From assembly GCA_900073065.1 (NCBI GenBank), contig FJOG01000034.1, forward strand, positions 62,001 to 126,000: a DNA stretch of 64,000 bases, written 5' to 3'. Positions 1 to 9,734 of this stretch are shown piece by piece. Made by a program: the position numbers and the translations under genes. Origin of the DNA: Phialocephala subalpina. Its lineage: Eukaryota > Ascomycota > Leotiomycetes > Helotiales > Mollisiaceae. The notes below the pieces were generated by a model. That model had not been told where the DNA came from. It did no database searches and saw only the letters and a program-made list of their open reading frames with translations. Every line of letters begins with the position of its first letter. Positions within the stretch are counted from its first letter, which is position 1.

Positions 1-517
1 TAAGAGACAAACGCGTTATGATTTAGCTAGCCGCGCTACGAGCGCTAGCCTTAGAATAAAGTGCTTAATTTACTTGAGACTTAGAAAGACTTCGAGTTAA
101 AAAGGACTAAGAGTTTGTTTCGGGTTAGGAAGGGCGGCAACGCCCCCTACTTGTAGAAAAGGGGTCGGAAAGGTATAGTCACATGATATTATTTGAAGCG
201 TTTCAGAGATAGGAAGAGGAAACAAATAACATTAAAAGTATCATCTGGATTCTAGATACGAGCGACAGCTCACAGATCACTGTACATACAATACTATGAA
301 TAACCACCACCTCCTAATATGATAATGCCGTTGTAGTACAAGTTCCACTGCTTAAAGAAGGTGTGGTCATTAGACTGGTTGGACTAGAGACTGTTGTCGG
401 GCTAGAGGTGGCTAGATTGGAGGTTGTTGTGCTGAAAGCCGTCGGGGTCGATATTGCTGGACTGGAGGTTGTTGGACTGCGGCAAAAGACTAAAGAACGA
501 TCAGATTATCAAACACA
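1..517. other. Intergenic, transposon-like left edge and Ser/Thr-rich frame
   Basis: No gene is supported here. The first 200 bases look like the end of an old repeat. On the minus strand a short open frame (about 314-499) reads as a Ser/Thr/Pro-rich tail with no ATG; it could be a terminal exon of an unseen gene or chance low complexity, since the plus strand holds degenerate repeats of GGTTGTTG-like units. Confidence 0.3.
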
Positions 518-1777
518 TTAATCATGGTTCGCTCTTTTCCGTCCTTTTCGTCCTTTCCGTCCTTTCCGTCCTCCTCGTCCTTCTCGGACTTCGCAACCAA
601 GAGCCTTTGCGACGATACTGAAGCAGTAATTTCTCTCCCATTCTGATGTGTACTCAGACTTCAACCAAGGGGCGAGATCCTCAAAGATGTCGTCAATGGT
701 CTTGCTGTAGTCTGCTTGAAGCCGAAACCTAGCATTATTGCCTGCTAGCCCAAGGAGTCCATACACACGATCTCTCGGGTCCTCACACTCCTGATGGCTC
801 CATTGTTGAATCAATCCCCCGATGCCGTCCCTATAACGTCTGCACCCGCCCTTGTAGTCCCAATTCTCGAAAAACATCCCAGCAGGGCTGTACATCAATC
901 TCATGACAATTCCCTCTGCGGGAATATCCTCGCTCCTGAATATGTATTCCACGATCACTAGCAGGGATTTGAGTGACTCCCAATTACAAAACTGCTCTCC
1001 GCATAAGACAAGAAGATCTTCTGCTAGAAGCACTTCCTGGACGATCCAAAGTCTCGTCCAGTAAGCTCTACTACACACAGTGAAAATCGGCTCTTCTAAA
1101 CTTTGTGTAGCGAGGTCTTTGAACAGGCTGTCAACAGCCTGTTTTTGGACGGCGGTCATCGAGCGAGGTCCAGATGGCTCGTTCTCATTTTCATCAAGCT
1201 TCCCCACTCTAGTAGAGATGGTGGAGATGAACTTGAGAGCAAGTGAGCTATTGTCTCCGTCTGATCCAAGCCATACCAGAACAAGACTGGCGTGAGAGAA
1301 AATATCCTTCATCATATTGACCTGATGATTGCGCTCGAGTAGATTTTTCTGGTCTATACTGATTGCGTCAATCCAGAATAGCCTTGGCCCGTCGAAGTCT
1401 TTGCTTTTGATCTTCTTTCGGATGGAGGAGAGCGCGAGCCAAAGATTCTGCCGAATCATGAGTGGCTGGTCGTTGATAGTGATCTCGGACGCTGGTTCAG
1501 GTGGACCCCATGTGTAGGAGAGCGAGGTAAACTTTGAAAGATCTACATCTTTTGGGTCGGAGAGTTTGCTGCTGGCAGATCCAGTTTCGGCATATTCGCT
1601 GCCAGTCTCTTTGCTGCGGACAATTCCATGGCTGGAATTCTCGTCATCGTCATCAGCACTGGCGGTATTTAGATTGAGCTCATGAACATGGAATCTGCAT
1701 CGAATCTGCGGGTCATCGCCAGGCAGGATTTCGATCAGTCTGATAGATCGCGTGGAACAGTCTAGTGGGCTGAACAT
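518..1777 (-). CDS. HET-domain protein (short form)
   Basis: Heterokaryon-incompatibility (HET) domain protein of 419 aa. HET domains act in allorecognition and can trigger a cell-death reaction when hyphae fuse. The N-terminus has the usual leader (SPLD, then IRLIEILPG), followed by the HET core: ALSYTWG-like block (LSYTWG) near residue 85, the segment LFWIDAISIDQ near 133, and the WTRLWIVQEV block near 240. I chose the ATG at 1777; an in-frame GTG lies upstream. The protein is short for the family (often 550-750 aa) and stops after a 9-bp minisatellite encoding Gly-Arg-Lys repeats (about 530-585 on the plus strand), so the C-terminus may have been lost or replaced by repeat expansion. The HET assignment is secure; whether the gene is functional is not. 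Confidence 0.8.
   Translation of the reverse strand: MFSPLDCSTRSIRLIEILPGDDPQIRCRFHVHELNLNTASADDDDENSSHGIVRSKETGSEYAETGSASSKLSDPKDVDLSKFTSLSYTWGPPEPASEITINDQPLMIRQNLWLALSSIRKKIKSKDFDGPRLFWIDAISIDQKNLLERNHQVNMMKDIFSHASLVLVWLGSDGDNSSLALKFISTISTRVGKLDENENEPSGPRSMTAVQKQAVDSLFKDLATQSLEEPIFTVCSRAYWTRLWIVQEVLLAEDLLVLCGEQFCNWESLKSLLVIVEYIFRSEDIPAEGIVMRLMYSPAGMFFENWDYKGGCRRYRDGIGGLIQQWSHQECEDPRDRVYGLLGLAGNNARFRLQADYSKTIDDIFEDLAPWLKSEYTSEWERNYCFSIVAKALGCEVREGRGGRKGRKGRKGRKRANHD
530..590. repeat. 9-bp minisatellite at the HET gene 3' end
   Basis: Imperfect tandem copies of a GTCCTTTCC-like unit. On the minus strand they encode the GRKGRK tail of the HET protein and sit just before its stop codon. Confidence 0.7.
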
Positions 1778-2039
1778 TATATACGCGCACACACTTTCTG
1801 GTGAGACTATTAGAGGAAGTCTTTACTGTTTGTTTTGGTAATTGCGACAGATAGGCTGCACTGGCAGTAGTTCTCTGCGGCGAGAATGAGTTGAAGGTTG
1901 TTTGCTGAATCTTACGTTGGATTGGCAGTTGAGGTGGTCCGTGCTTCTCTGAAGGGGCGATACGGATCTTGCCGCAATAAGAACGAAATCCACTCTCTAG
2001 GCCGTCTTCGATATATAAGTAACGTAATTAATCAACGAA

Positions 2040-2460
2040 AGTTTTCGGTTAGCAAACTAAGAAGAAACTTTAATATACAAAAATGTTACTTTGCTTTAGC
2101 CACTTATTAAGTAAATATAATAAATATACTTAATAATCCGTAATATTTTTATTTTATACTAAAAATTATATATCCTTTCGACCGGTGAAATATAGTTCAC
2201 GCTAGGCATTATAATTAAAATCGTTAGGCAACCACGATTACCTAATTATAATACTTGGCGTGGACTATATCTCACCGGTCGAAGGGATAATATTTAATAA
2301 TTTATTAATATTTTCAATAAATTTTACGTAAATTAAATATAAGAAACTTTTAATCAAATATTTAATTTTAATTAAAGAATTTTATAAAATTATAAAACGT
2401 TTTAAAATATTTTTCTATCTAATAATAATCCTCTTTTTACTAACCCGAAATCATAATACA
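2040..2460. repeat. AT-rich, RIP-like tract
   Basis: Strong A/T bias with many TTA/TAA words and no open frame. It looks like repeat DNA degraded by C-to-T mutation. It surrounds the fold-back element at 2173-2287. Confidence 0.6.
2173..2287. mobile_element. Fold-back MITE, 115 bp, TA flanks
   Basis: The two halves are near-perfect reverse complements. The arms start TCCTTTCGACCGGTGA on the left and, read from the right end inward, TCCCTTCGACCGGTGA, and stay paired for about 45 bp. All arm mismatches I can see are transitions, as expected from RIP. TA dinucleotides abut both ends (2171-2172 and 2288-2289), the target site of Tc1/mariner-type elements. It has no coding capacity. The Tc1/mariner link is inference. 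Confidence 0.6.
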
Positions 2461-3161
2461 TATGATATCCAGCACGTGATATCACGTTTTCTTTGTCAGC
2501 TAGTTCGAAGTTCCTTCTATAAGAGGACCTCTCACGTAGATTTAGAAGAATCAACTCCGTTTACACCCTTCAAAATCACATACGCTAGTCTTGAATTTCC
2601 ATTTGCGCCTCAAAATGTATTTCCGTGGTGAAACGGCCATACTATATACATATGCACGCCTCTAATATTTTGCCGCCGAAATGGTCATTGGTGGGATAGT
2701 GCTGCATGCGGTGAGGCGGGGGCTGAGTTGTGAAGATGCCTCACCGCAAGCGATGGCTTCAATAATCTCTGTCGTGAGGGCGTAGTGCGTTGAGCTGACG
2801 TGCTTTCGTGGTCAAGCAATTCCACAATGAACAAAAACGATGCGGCTCAATGGTGATGAGTGCAAATCTTGTTTGCAGCTGCTGGAAGGTCATGACCGGC
2901 GACCGGCGACCGAACCTGAGACTAAAGTATTGACTTTCTTTTGATTCAATCATTCAAAGGGAGAATGATAGGGTAACGTGGGTGCGTCTGTAGGCGGTCC
3001 TGAGAATGATTGAAGGAAAATGGTGGCTTGATAAATTTTCAAATTCAGCAATTCTCGCGTTTCAATTCTTCTCTTGGCCACCAATGTTCGGTCCAGATCC
3101 CCAAGCTAGGGTCGTGCTGTGCTGAGACAGCATGAAGACTCCGGCACAGCCGTCACGAGGC
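2461..3161. other. Intergenic region
   Basis: Mixed-composition spacer between the RIP tract and the membrane-protein gene. No credible gene, RNA or repeat was seen; the short minus-strand frame at 2759-2953 has no family features. Confidence 0.4.
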
Positions 3162-3168
3162 TATAAAG
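3162..3168 (+). promoter_or_regulatory. TATA box candidate
   Basis: TATAAAG about 107 bp before the ATG at 3275, with a C/A-rich leader after it, as is common in ascomycete promoters. Confidence 0.4.
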
Positions 3169-3274
3169 CTAGCACCCTTCACCAAAACAGTCACCTCCAA
3201 AGCAGCCTCATTGCCATTCTTATATTCCGCAACCCCTTCGTCTCTCACACCACAGATCATCACCGAAAATCACC

Positions 3275-4168
3275 ATGAACGACACTTCCTTGACCCATTT
3301 CAATCTCAATGATTGGCTGCACGAGAATCCATACACAAATGGCACACTCGCAGAGGAACTCCAATGCTATGGACTTCCTTATGGTGGAATTGGATTTGCT
3401 TCTCATCTCTTAACGTATTACACGATCGGTATGCTCTCATATCAACGAAGTCCTTGGATGCCGTGGAAAAGGAATCATCACAAATGGATCAACATCACTC
3501 TCGCTATCTTCGGTCTCGTCGCATCCATCATCCTCACTGTCCTTACAATACTCCGTTGTCGAAATCGATGGCAATTTGTTGCAATGGCGACGTGGAAGCT
3601 GATCCTAAGTGTCATGTTTGGTATTCTGAGTTTCCATGCCGCGATAATGGTTCGACCGAAGGAGAAATATCAGTACAGTGGATTGGAACATTTGGAAAGC
3701 ACCGTAAATGCCATTGAGAATAAGGAATATACGGACGTCCTTTGGTGGTTGCTGCTCTATGTCCCGGGTGTCGTTGCTGGGCTTTCAGGGTTGTTGTCGT
3801 TGGTTTTCAAGGAAATCGGACACAACGCTCATGTCAAAATCATTACTGAGGTCTTTGGAACTGTGATTGCTCTCCCGGCAGGCTTAATGCTTATTATTGG
3901 CATTATCTGGATGTGTTCACAGTGTTGCGGGAGTCGAAAAGAGGAGGTGAATAACTCGTCGATGGAGAATCTGGGAAAGGGTACTGTGGCCATTGGGATT
4001 ATGGTGTTTCTAGTTGCAGGCAGTGCGACGGGTGTATTGGCTGCGTTGTATAGTGATTGGGGTTTAGGTGCAATTGCTGGGAATTTGGTTGGATTGCCAA
4101 GTGGAGATGTTGCGCCGTTGTATTGGGGATATATTTTGGCAAAGAGATTGCCGTTCTTCAGTTTTTAA
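3275..4168 (+). CDS. Polytopic membrane protein, unknown function
   Basis: Single-exon gene of 297 aa with about six or seven hydrophobic segments (around residues 37-55, 72-95, 99-126, 151-176, 186-214, 230-257, and a weaker one near 265-290). The N-terminal 35 residues are polar and carry N-glycosylation-type sites (NDTS, NGT), suggesting a lumenal or outside N-terminus. ATG context is ACCATGA and a TATA box lies upstream. There is a CC pair at the end of segment 5. I do not recognise a named family; it resembles the many conserved fungal multi-pass proteins without assigned function. The gene looks intact and has better coding composition than its surroundings. Confidence 0.7.
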   Translation: MNDTSLTHFNLNDWLHENPYTNGTLAEELQCYGLPYGGIGFASHLLTYYTIGMLSYQRSPWMPWKRNHHKWINITLAIFGLVASIILTVLTILRCRNRWQFVAMATWKLILSVMFGILSFHAAIMVRPKEKYQYSGLEHLESTVNAIENKEYTDVLWWLLLYVPGVVAGLSGLLSLVFKEIGHNAHVKIITEVFGTVIALPAGLMLIIGIIWMCSQCCGSRKEEVNNSSMENLGKGTVAIGIMVFLVAGSATGVLAALYSDWGLGAIAGNLVGLPSGDVAPLYWGYILAKRLPFFSF

Positions 4169-4400
4169 GGTACTGTAGTTCGACAGAATTAGGAGTCTAG
4201 AGTTTGGGAGCCTTCGAGCTTGAGATATCCCTTGATGTTCGCACTTATTGGAGATTGTAGATTTCAGGAGAGCAGAAATGTATATAGACAGACTTGCAAA
4301 GCAAATTTGGAAAGAATAAATCATTTAAGAAAAATGGCCTGCGACGACTCCCACCTCCCCGTGATGCAGGTTGGGAACCTGTAGTCCTCTCTGGAGGGGC

Positions 4401-4428
4401 TTGAGCAAAGGCGGCGTGGTCACGTGAG
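4401..4428 (+). promoter_or_regulatory. Conserved upstream block with CACGTG, ribbon locus 1
   Basis: A block (GAGCAAAGGCGGCG followed by TCACGTGAG) that recurs almost unchanged at 8391-8419 upstream of the second ribbon locus. In both places a CAAACATTCC/CAACATTCC word follows 20-30 bp later. It contains the E-box palindrome CACGTG. It could be a shared promoter element or a remnant of segmental duplication. Confidence 0.45.
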
Positions 4429-4664
4429 CCTGAGTATTTGAAAGTCTCAACATTCCCGTGGTATAACATCTATTCACAATACTATCTTGGACGTTCATGA
4501 TTCTCGGGGATACCTTTAAAGTTATGTTAAGGCGTGAAAACCCTTCATCGGTCATTGAAGCTGAAAACAGTCACATGGATAGGTATGGAATGATTGAAAC
4601 AGTCAGACGATGCTCTAGCATAGTCATCGAGGACTTAAAGGATATCTGCGGCTCTGGGTCGAGA
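4429..4664. other. Upstream region of ribbon locus 1
   Basis: No gene supported. The region lies between the conserved CACGTG block and the TATA-like sequence of the following gene. Confidence 0.35.
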
Positions 4665-4671
4665 TATAAAA
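4665..4671 (+). promoter_or_regulatory. TATA box candidate, ribbon gene 1
   Basis: TATAAAA about 147 bp before the ATG at 4818. Confidence 0.4.
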
Positions 4672-4817
4672 CGCAGGGCAGTTTCATCCAGTGCAAAGCC
4701 TCATTCCACACTACTAAGAATCTTCCACAACACCCGCAGTCTTCCGTATAGCAAAGAGACCTATTACACCGTCTTACTACTAACAGTAATTCTTCAATTA
4801 CTTCGATCTCGAAAGTT

Positions 4818-5467
4818 ATGGCCGATTCGCGTCGGTGGGAATACCATGCAGACAAGAACGGCAAGAAGGTCAGTTACTTCATCCTTAGTCGATACCGTAT
4901 AGTATCTCCCTGACCATGTATAGTGTCTTGCAAGCAACCCCGCACGCAGAAATAAGTGCTACAAGTGCGGCAACGACAAAGTAAAGTTTGGTCGAGAGTA
5001 TTTGGACAAACACGAGGAGATTCTCTACTATACATGGGACTACTGTATTGTAAGTGGGGATTTTCGCCTTGATTTTCAAAGCCCTCGCGGTTGACCAAAC
5101 GATATAGTGTCGAACGTGCAACGAGGAGAAACACACTGACCGCGAGGAATGCTTGCACAAGAGATGCGAAACTTGTGACATAGGACCAGTCGAAGGAGAT
5201 AGCTATTCCAATTGGCGCTATTGGCAATGTGAAATAGAGAAAAGACCTGGCTTGATTGTAAGGAAACCAGTTGTACCTCCTGGACATTATAATAACCGAT
5301 TCTAGTGTCGTCAATTCAACCTCGAAAGCACCACGCACTGCACGCGTTGCGGAACGCCTGAAAATAGAAAACGGGTTGTATTTGCACGGGAACAAGTAAT
5401 TCCACATTGGAATATTATCATGGCATTTTCCATTTCCGTCTTTGGACCTAAGCTATTATTGCTTTAA
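4818..5467 (+). CDS. Cys-rich double zinc-ribbon-like protein, four exons
   Basis: Predicted exons 4818-4868, 4924-5049, 5108-5257 and 5306-5467; introns are 55, 58 and 48 bp, all phase 0. The product is about 153 aa. Exon 1 has a Trp module start (RRWEYHADK). Exon 2 starts with Cys and has CYKCG; exon 3 starts CRTC and carries a CLHKRCETC block, then a new Trp start (NWRYWQCE). Exon 4 starts CRQ and has CTRCG. This matches the modules at 8701-9598, which is the main evidence that it is real. The pattern resembles what is called a fungal double zinc ribbon; metal binding is inferred. The second module lacks its last Cys exon and runs into an AT-rich tract, so the gene may be truncated. On the opposite strand there is only an ORF without family features. 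Confidence 0.5.
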
Positions 5468-5479
5468 CTTAAGCCGTGG

Positions 5480-6050
5480 GTAAACAAGTTTAAGACGAGG
5501 TGAGTATTCCTAGGTATAGCCTAAGTATATATAAGGAGCAATTTTAGTATCCATAATAATTTGTTTTAATACTTTGAACCCAAGTATATTTTCCTTATTT
5601 TATTTCTAAGTAAAAATCCGATTTTAGTTTTAATAATAAGCTTTTCAAATTTATATTTATAATTAAAATTAAAATTAATTTATATATTATAAATAATCAA
5701 ATTAAAACTTTAATATTTAAAAATATATTTTTCGAAATTATTAAAAAAAGAAATATTAAATAAAATATAATTAATAATTTTTATAATAATTATATATTAT
5801 ATTAATTTAAATATTAAAAATAATAATCTTTATTATTTTTCTCGAATTATATTAATTAGTAATTATTATATAAAATATATCTCTAGAAAATAATTTTGGT
5901 ATTTTAATTCTAAATATAATTTATAATTAATAAAAATCTAAAAAATAATAATAAGAATAACTTTTTAAAATATATAAATTATATTAATTCCGATTATAAA
6001 TACAAGTGCTTGGTTATAACCATAGGCTTATAATTATAACCAACGCCAGA
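5480..6050. repeat. AT-rich, RIP-like tract
   Basis: Almost pure A/T with fragments such as TATTTATAATTAAAATTAAAA that also occur inside the palindrome at 24054-24465, so it may hold a degraded relative of that element. No open frame was seen. Confidence 0.55.
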
Positions 6051-6317
6051 ATTCTGATAACCCCTGTTAAACTTGAAAGTTAACGTCATCACGTGACTAG
6101 CCACTAGGCTATACCCTCCGGGTTAGCAAGCCATGTTTCAACACTACTTAAGCGCTGCACTGCCCCCTAAGACTGATTCCCCGTCTACTAAATAACCACT
6201 TCCCTTAATAAACTAATATGTAATCCACGTCCCAAAGCCATTTGCACGCCAACGGATATTGCTCTTAGCCCCAACGCAGAGTAACGTGTAACATTAACAA
6301 ATCGTGTCCCGTCAATC

Positions 6318-7756
6318 ATGGCCGAGCTAGCTGCTATCGGCACAGTGGGTAGCATCGCAGCCTCGGGCGCTAAGCTCGCCGTTCTACTGTACAACTTTAG
6401 CACCACCGTCGCAGGAGCAAAGAAGGAAGTCGTTTCTGTTGCAGAAAGCATCTCCGTTTTCTGCACGGTTCTAAAGCTTCTTGGCTCGACGCTCGAGAAG
6501 CAGGACTCGGCAAGGTTCTCTATGAGTGCGCTATCTACGGTTTATGAGATCTTAGGCCATTGCCGCAAGCAGTTTGATGAGATCTTGGCCGTTGTGAATA
6601 ATTTGAAGAGGGAGAGGGAGGGAGGGCGCCAGGCAGGAGACGGTGGAGAAGGGGCGGAGAAGGTTGAGATTCAGGTGGATGCTCTGGCGAGAGTCAAGTG
6701 GGCTTTCAAGAGGGGCGAGGTGAGGAGGATGCAGAGGGATTTGGATTCGATGAAATTGACCTTGGGGATCATGCTGCAAGCTTTAGAGTTTAGGAAAATA
6801 AGTGTGGAGAAGCAGTATGTGTTCGCTTGGTTTTGATTTGCACCTAGGAGCTGGACTAATTCTCACTGTGTAACAGATATTCGGCATCTCGGAAAGCTAC
6901 TGAGCTCGAAGAGACGCAGTGCGTGGCTGAGTCTCTCCTCGCAGCCCAAAATGCGAATGAAGAGGAACTTGCCCTCTTGGAAGAAGAAATGGATGACATG
7001 GGCGCTTCTTCTTCCGTTTCCCAGACGCACTCATGGAGAGCATCAGCTTATCTTGGGGATCCAATTGACTCTATTACCACCACCGATCCCCGCAGACAGT
7101 TTCAGAATCTGGTTCATATGTGGGCGGAGAACGGCGAATCCTCTACCTCTATCACGGAGGGCAAATTGTTTCAGTCCAGATTCAACAGCAAAGACAACAA
7201 GCGGGGAACAGTGCAGGTGGAATATATTGCTCCTCGATCACAAACTCAACGTGGCGAAACCAACAACAAGGCAGCAGCGCCAGCGGCTAGCAAACTTGCC
7301 GGGAGCGAACCTATGAGCACCGAACCAATCGGTGGAGAACTAGTACAACCAACTGAGTTCACGTACCGCGCGCGGGCCATGTATTCATATGAAGCCAACC
7401 CTAAGGACCCAAACGAGATCTCTTTCTCCAAGAACGAAATACTCGAGGTTGCAGATGTTACAGGTAGATGGTGGCAAGCGAAGAGAGAGAATGGAGATAC
7501 GGGAATTGCTCCTTCCAATTACCTATGTAACCTATCAATAACGACGGGGGAAGAGGTAACACCAATTGAGATTGAGTACTCGTACCGAGCGAAGGCTATC
7601 TACTCGTATCTCGCCAACCCCGACGACCCAAACGAGATCTCTTTCTCCAAGAACGAAATACTCCAGGTTACAGATGTTACAGGTAAATGGTGGCAGGCGA
7701 AGAGAGAGAATGGAGATACGGGAATTGCTCCTGGCAATTACTTACTTGTATTATAA
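6318..7756 (+). CDS. Helo-like STAND N-terminal domain fused to two SH3 domains
   Basis: Exons 6318-6814 and 6877-7756 (62-bp intron), 458 aa. Residues 1 to about 110 ([20 protein letters not shown]) match the Helo-like N-terminal domain found at the front of fungal STAND/NLR proteins. A helical, charged region follows (about 110-200), including an acidic stretch near 190. A Ser/Thr/Ala-rich linker comes next. Two SH3 domains close the protein (about 327-383 and 398-455). Both SH3s have the ALYDY-equivalent ([16 protein letters not shown]), the GRWWQAK/GKWWQAK block and the [16 protein letters not shown] block, closest in style to the SH3 of the osmosensor Sho1. No NB-ARC, NACHT or repeat domain is present, so it is not a normal NLR. 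A signalling or adaptor role through proline-motif binding is inferred. It lies between the two ribbon loci. Confidence 0.75.
7350..7753 (+). repeat. Intragenic SH3 duplication
   Basis: The two SH3 coding units, about 210 bp apart, share long identical stretches at DNA level (for example the segments starting near 7411 and 7630, and near 7470 and 7690). The duplication therefore looks recent or homogenised. Confidence 0.7.
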
Positions 7757-8390
7757 GACTACTTTATAAGGGAAACGGAAAGGCTAGATTTGGGGCGATA
7801 TACCAGATATACTTGATACTATAATACCAATAAGATAGCCGATTTCAAAGGAACTAGAAGTAGGGCTCAAGTATATTTTTCTTATATAAAGAGAGACTTT
7901 AGTATATTACCTTTGATAAACGGGTTGATCTCTAGTAAATAGAATTAATAACCAAATATTAGTAAATAAAAGATTTGAAAGATTTGAAGTAGTTCCGTTT
8001 ATTATATAAGTTTTATCTTTAGCTTAAAGATTGAGAGGTTCTTTAATTGAAATTAAAATACTAATGGCTATGCTTTAGTATATCTTATCCTGAACTGGCA
8101 TCTTTGGCTCAACTCTTAACTGGGCTGTATCCACCTTCTGGATTAGAGGGAGGAGGATATTCCTGACCTGGAGTACCTCTAGTAAAGTAGACATAGTGGT
8201 AGTCGACATCCGAAAACCACAATATTAGGCAACTATTTCGCATATCCATGATATTGAATCCCTGAAGCTAGTAACGAGTCGAGAGATAGCAAGCAATGTC
8301 GCGTAATAGGGGTCATCGTGTAATAGGGGTGAGCAGAGCTGAGCATGCCTGAGCCGAAGATCACCAGGATGAGCCTGGCCTGAGCCGAGC
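7757..8390. other. Intergenic region, partly AT-rich
   Basis: No gene supported. Between 7800 and 8080 the sequence is moderately AT-rich and may be an old repeat. GAGCC/CTGAGC-like short repeats appear at 8330-8400 just before the conserved CACGTG block. Confidence 0.35.
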
Positions 8391-8419
8391 CTGAGCAAAG
8401 ACGGCGCTGCTCACGTGAG
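8391..8419 (+). promoter_or_regulatory. Conserved upstream block with CACGTG, ribbon locus 2
   Basis: Near copy of the block at 4401-4428 (GAGCAAAGACGGCG then CTCACGTGAG), followed by CAAACATTCC at about 8438. It lies about 290 bp before the first recognisable module. Confidence 0.45.
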
Positions 8420-8700
8420 ACATAGGGTTGGGAAGAGCAAACATTCCGGTGGGGGAACATAATGTACCGATAGAGTACATCTGGAAGTGCCACGAAGTAA
8501 GTTCACAGCGAACCTTGTTGGATATGCTGCTAATCAGAAGAGTGTGGCGTGGGCAATATTGAAAAACATACATAATGCGACAAATGCCCCCACCAGAGAT
8601 GCTCTGATTGTGAGGCAGGCAAGTTTATGAATCTGGCAGCCTTAAATGGAGTGATGCCGGCAGTGAGAAAGGAGACGAACCTCGGAAACCACATCCGAAA

Positions 8701-9598
8701 GACAAACATGACTGGTATTGTGACCTGATGAAGAAGGGGGAAAAGGTGACTATTACCTCAATATCTTACAGTCACGGAATTCTTTCTGACCAGACCTAGT
8801 GCTGGAAGCCAAATTATGAACCGCGTACGAAGTGCAAGAGATGTGGCAAGGAAAAATCCGGTGGAATCGCTCTGTTTCCGCATAAGGAGCCCACTCCTTA
8901 TGTTTGGAAGTGCTGCAAGGTGAGTCAAAGAAGGTTTGGAATAAACTGAAGCTGAATTAAACAGTGTTACGAAAAAAATACAACCGAGGACGTTGATTGT
9001 GACGGTTGTCCTCATGAGCGATGCAAGGGTTGTCGTGATGCTGATGCCGAAAGCGAAACCCAGAGTCTAAGCGACATAGATAGTATAGCAGAGAGTACAG
9101 AGGATTCCAGGGAGCCAGATCCAAGAGACATGCTTGGCTGGTTCTGTAATCGGACGAAGAAAGTCCGAGAGGTGAGGTCTCTTGCCCACATCCTTACTCA
9201 CACCATTTTCTCACCAATTCTAGTGTCGCTGGCTGAACTACGAGCCTGAGCTTACTGCGAGAGATGTGGTAAGGAAAGATCGGGCAAAGATTACAGAGGC
9301 AAGTACGAACCTCCAACAGTCTATGATTGGGAGTGCTGCAAGGTAAGTAAGAAGCCAATATTGCCGACGATCGCTAAAGGTATAGTGTCTACATGACAAT
9401 ATGCCGGACGACGACAAGGAATGCGAGTTATGTCCGCACGTCAAATGCGATACTTGTCGTCAACACCCCCTTGGTCAAGATGAAGATGGGGACAACGATA
9501 GAGCTTCTGAATACGGGGACATAGATGAGGAAGAAGACGAAAACGAAGGGAAGGCCGAAGTTGAGAAGGCGGTGCCCAACGTCTATGAGGTTGATTGA
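8701..9598 (+). pseudogene. Tandem double zinc-ribbon-like gene with a 1-bp frameshift
   Basis: Visible exons are 8701-8745, 8800-8919, 8965-9171, 9224-9342 and 9386-9598, with introns of 54, 45, 52 and 43 bp. Each downstream exon begins with a Cys codon. Module 1 has a WYC start, CKRCGKEKSG, WKCCK, then CDGCPHERCKGC. Module 2 repeats the plan: GWFCN, CERCGKERSG, WECCK, then CELCPHVKCDTC, ending in an acidic tail. Exon 4 is 119 bp where its paralogue exon 2 is 120 bp; one base is missing near 9251, so the frame breaks between CRWLNYEPEL and CERCG. The frameshift may be real or a sequencing error. No in-frame ATG was found before 8701, so the start exon is unresolved. Function is unknown; Zn binding is inferred from the Cys/His pattern. 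Confidence 0.55.
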
Positions 9599-9714
9599 GA
9601 AATTGGTAGGTATTTGTAAGATAAACACTGAAATGCAGCATGGTATCAAATTATCAACTTCGAGTTTTAGCAGGGAAACTAGAATTTTATGAATGGAAGC
9701 ACTGAAATTCCTAT

Positions 9715-9734
9715 NNNNNNNNNNNNNNNNNNNN
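9715..9734. other. Assembly gap (20 N)
   Basis: Twenty N bases. The gap separates ribbon locus 2 from the related fragment at 10036-10155, so sequence of unknown length may be missing. Confidence 0.95.

Noticed and set aside
2759..2953. 64-aa minus-strand ORF
   Set aside because: No motif, no promoter signal, and composition like the surrounding spacer.
4874..5407. 177-aa minus-strand ORF with hydrophobic stretches
   Set aside because: It overlaps the four-exon ribbon gene on the plus strand, whose exons match a paralogue 4 kb away in sequence and intron positions. The minus frame has no family motif.
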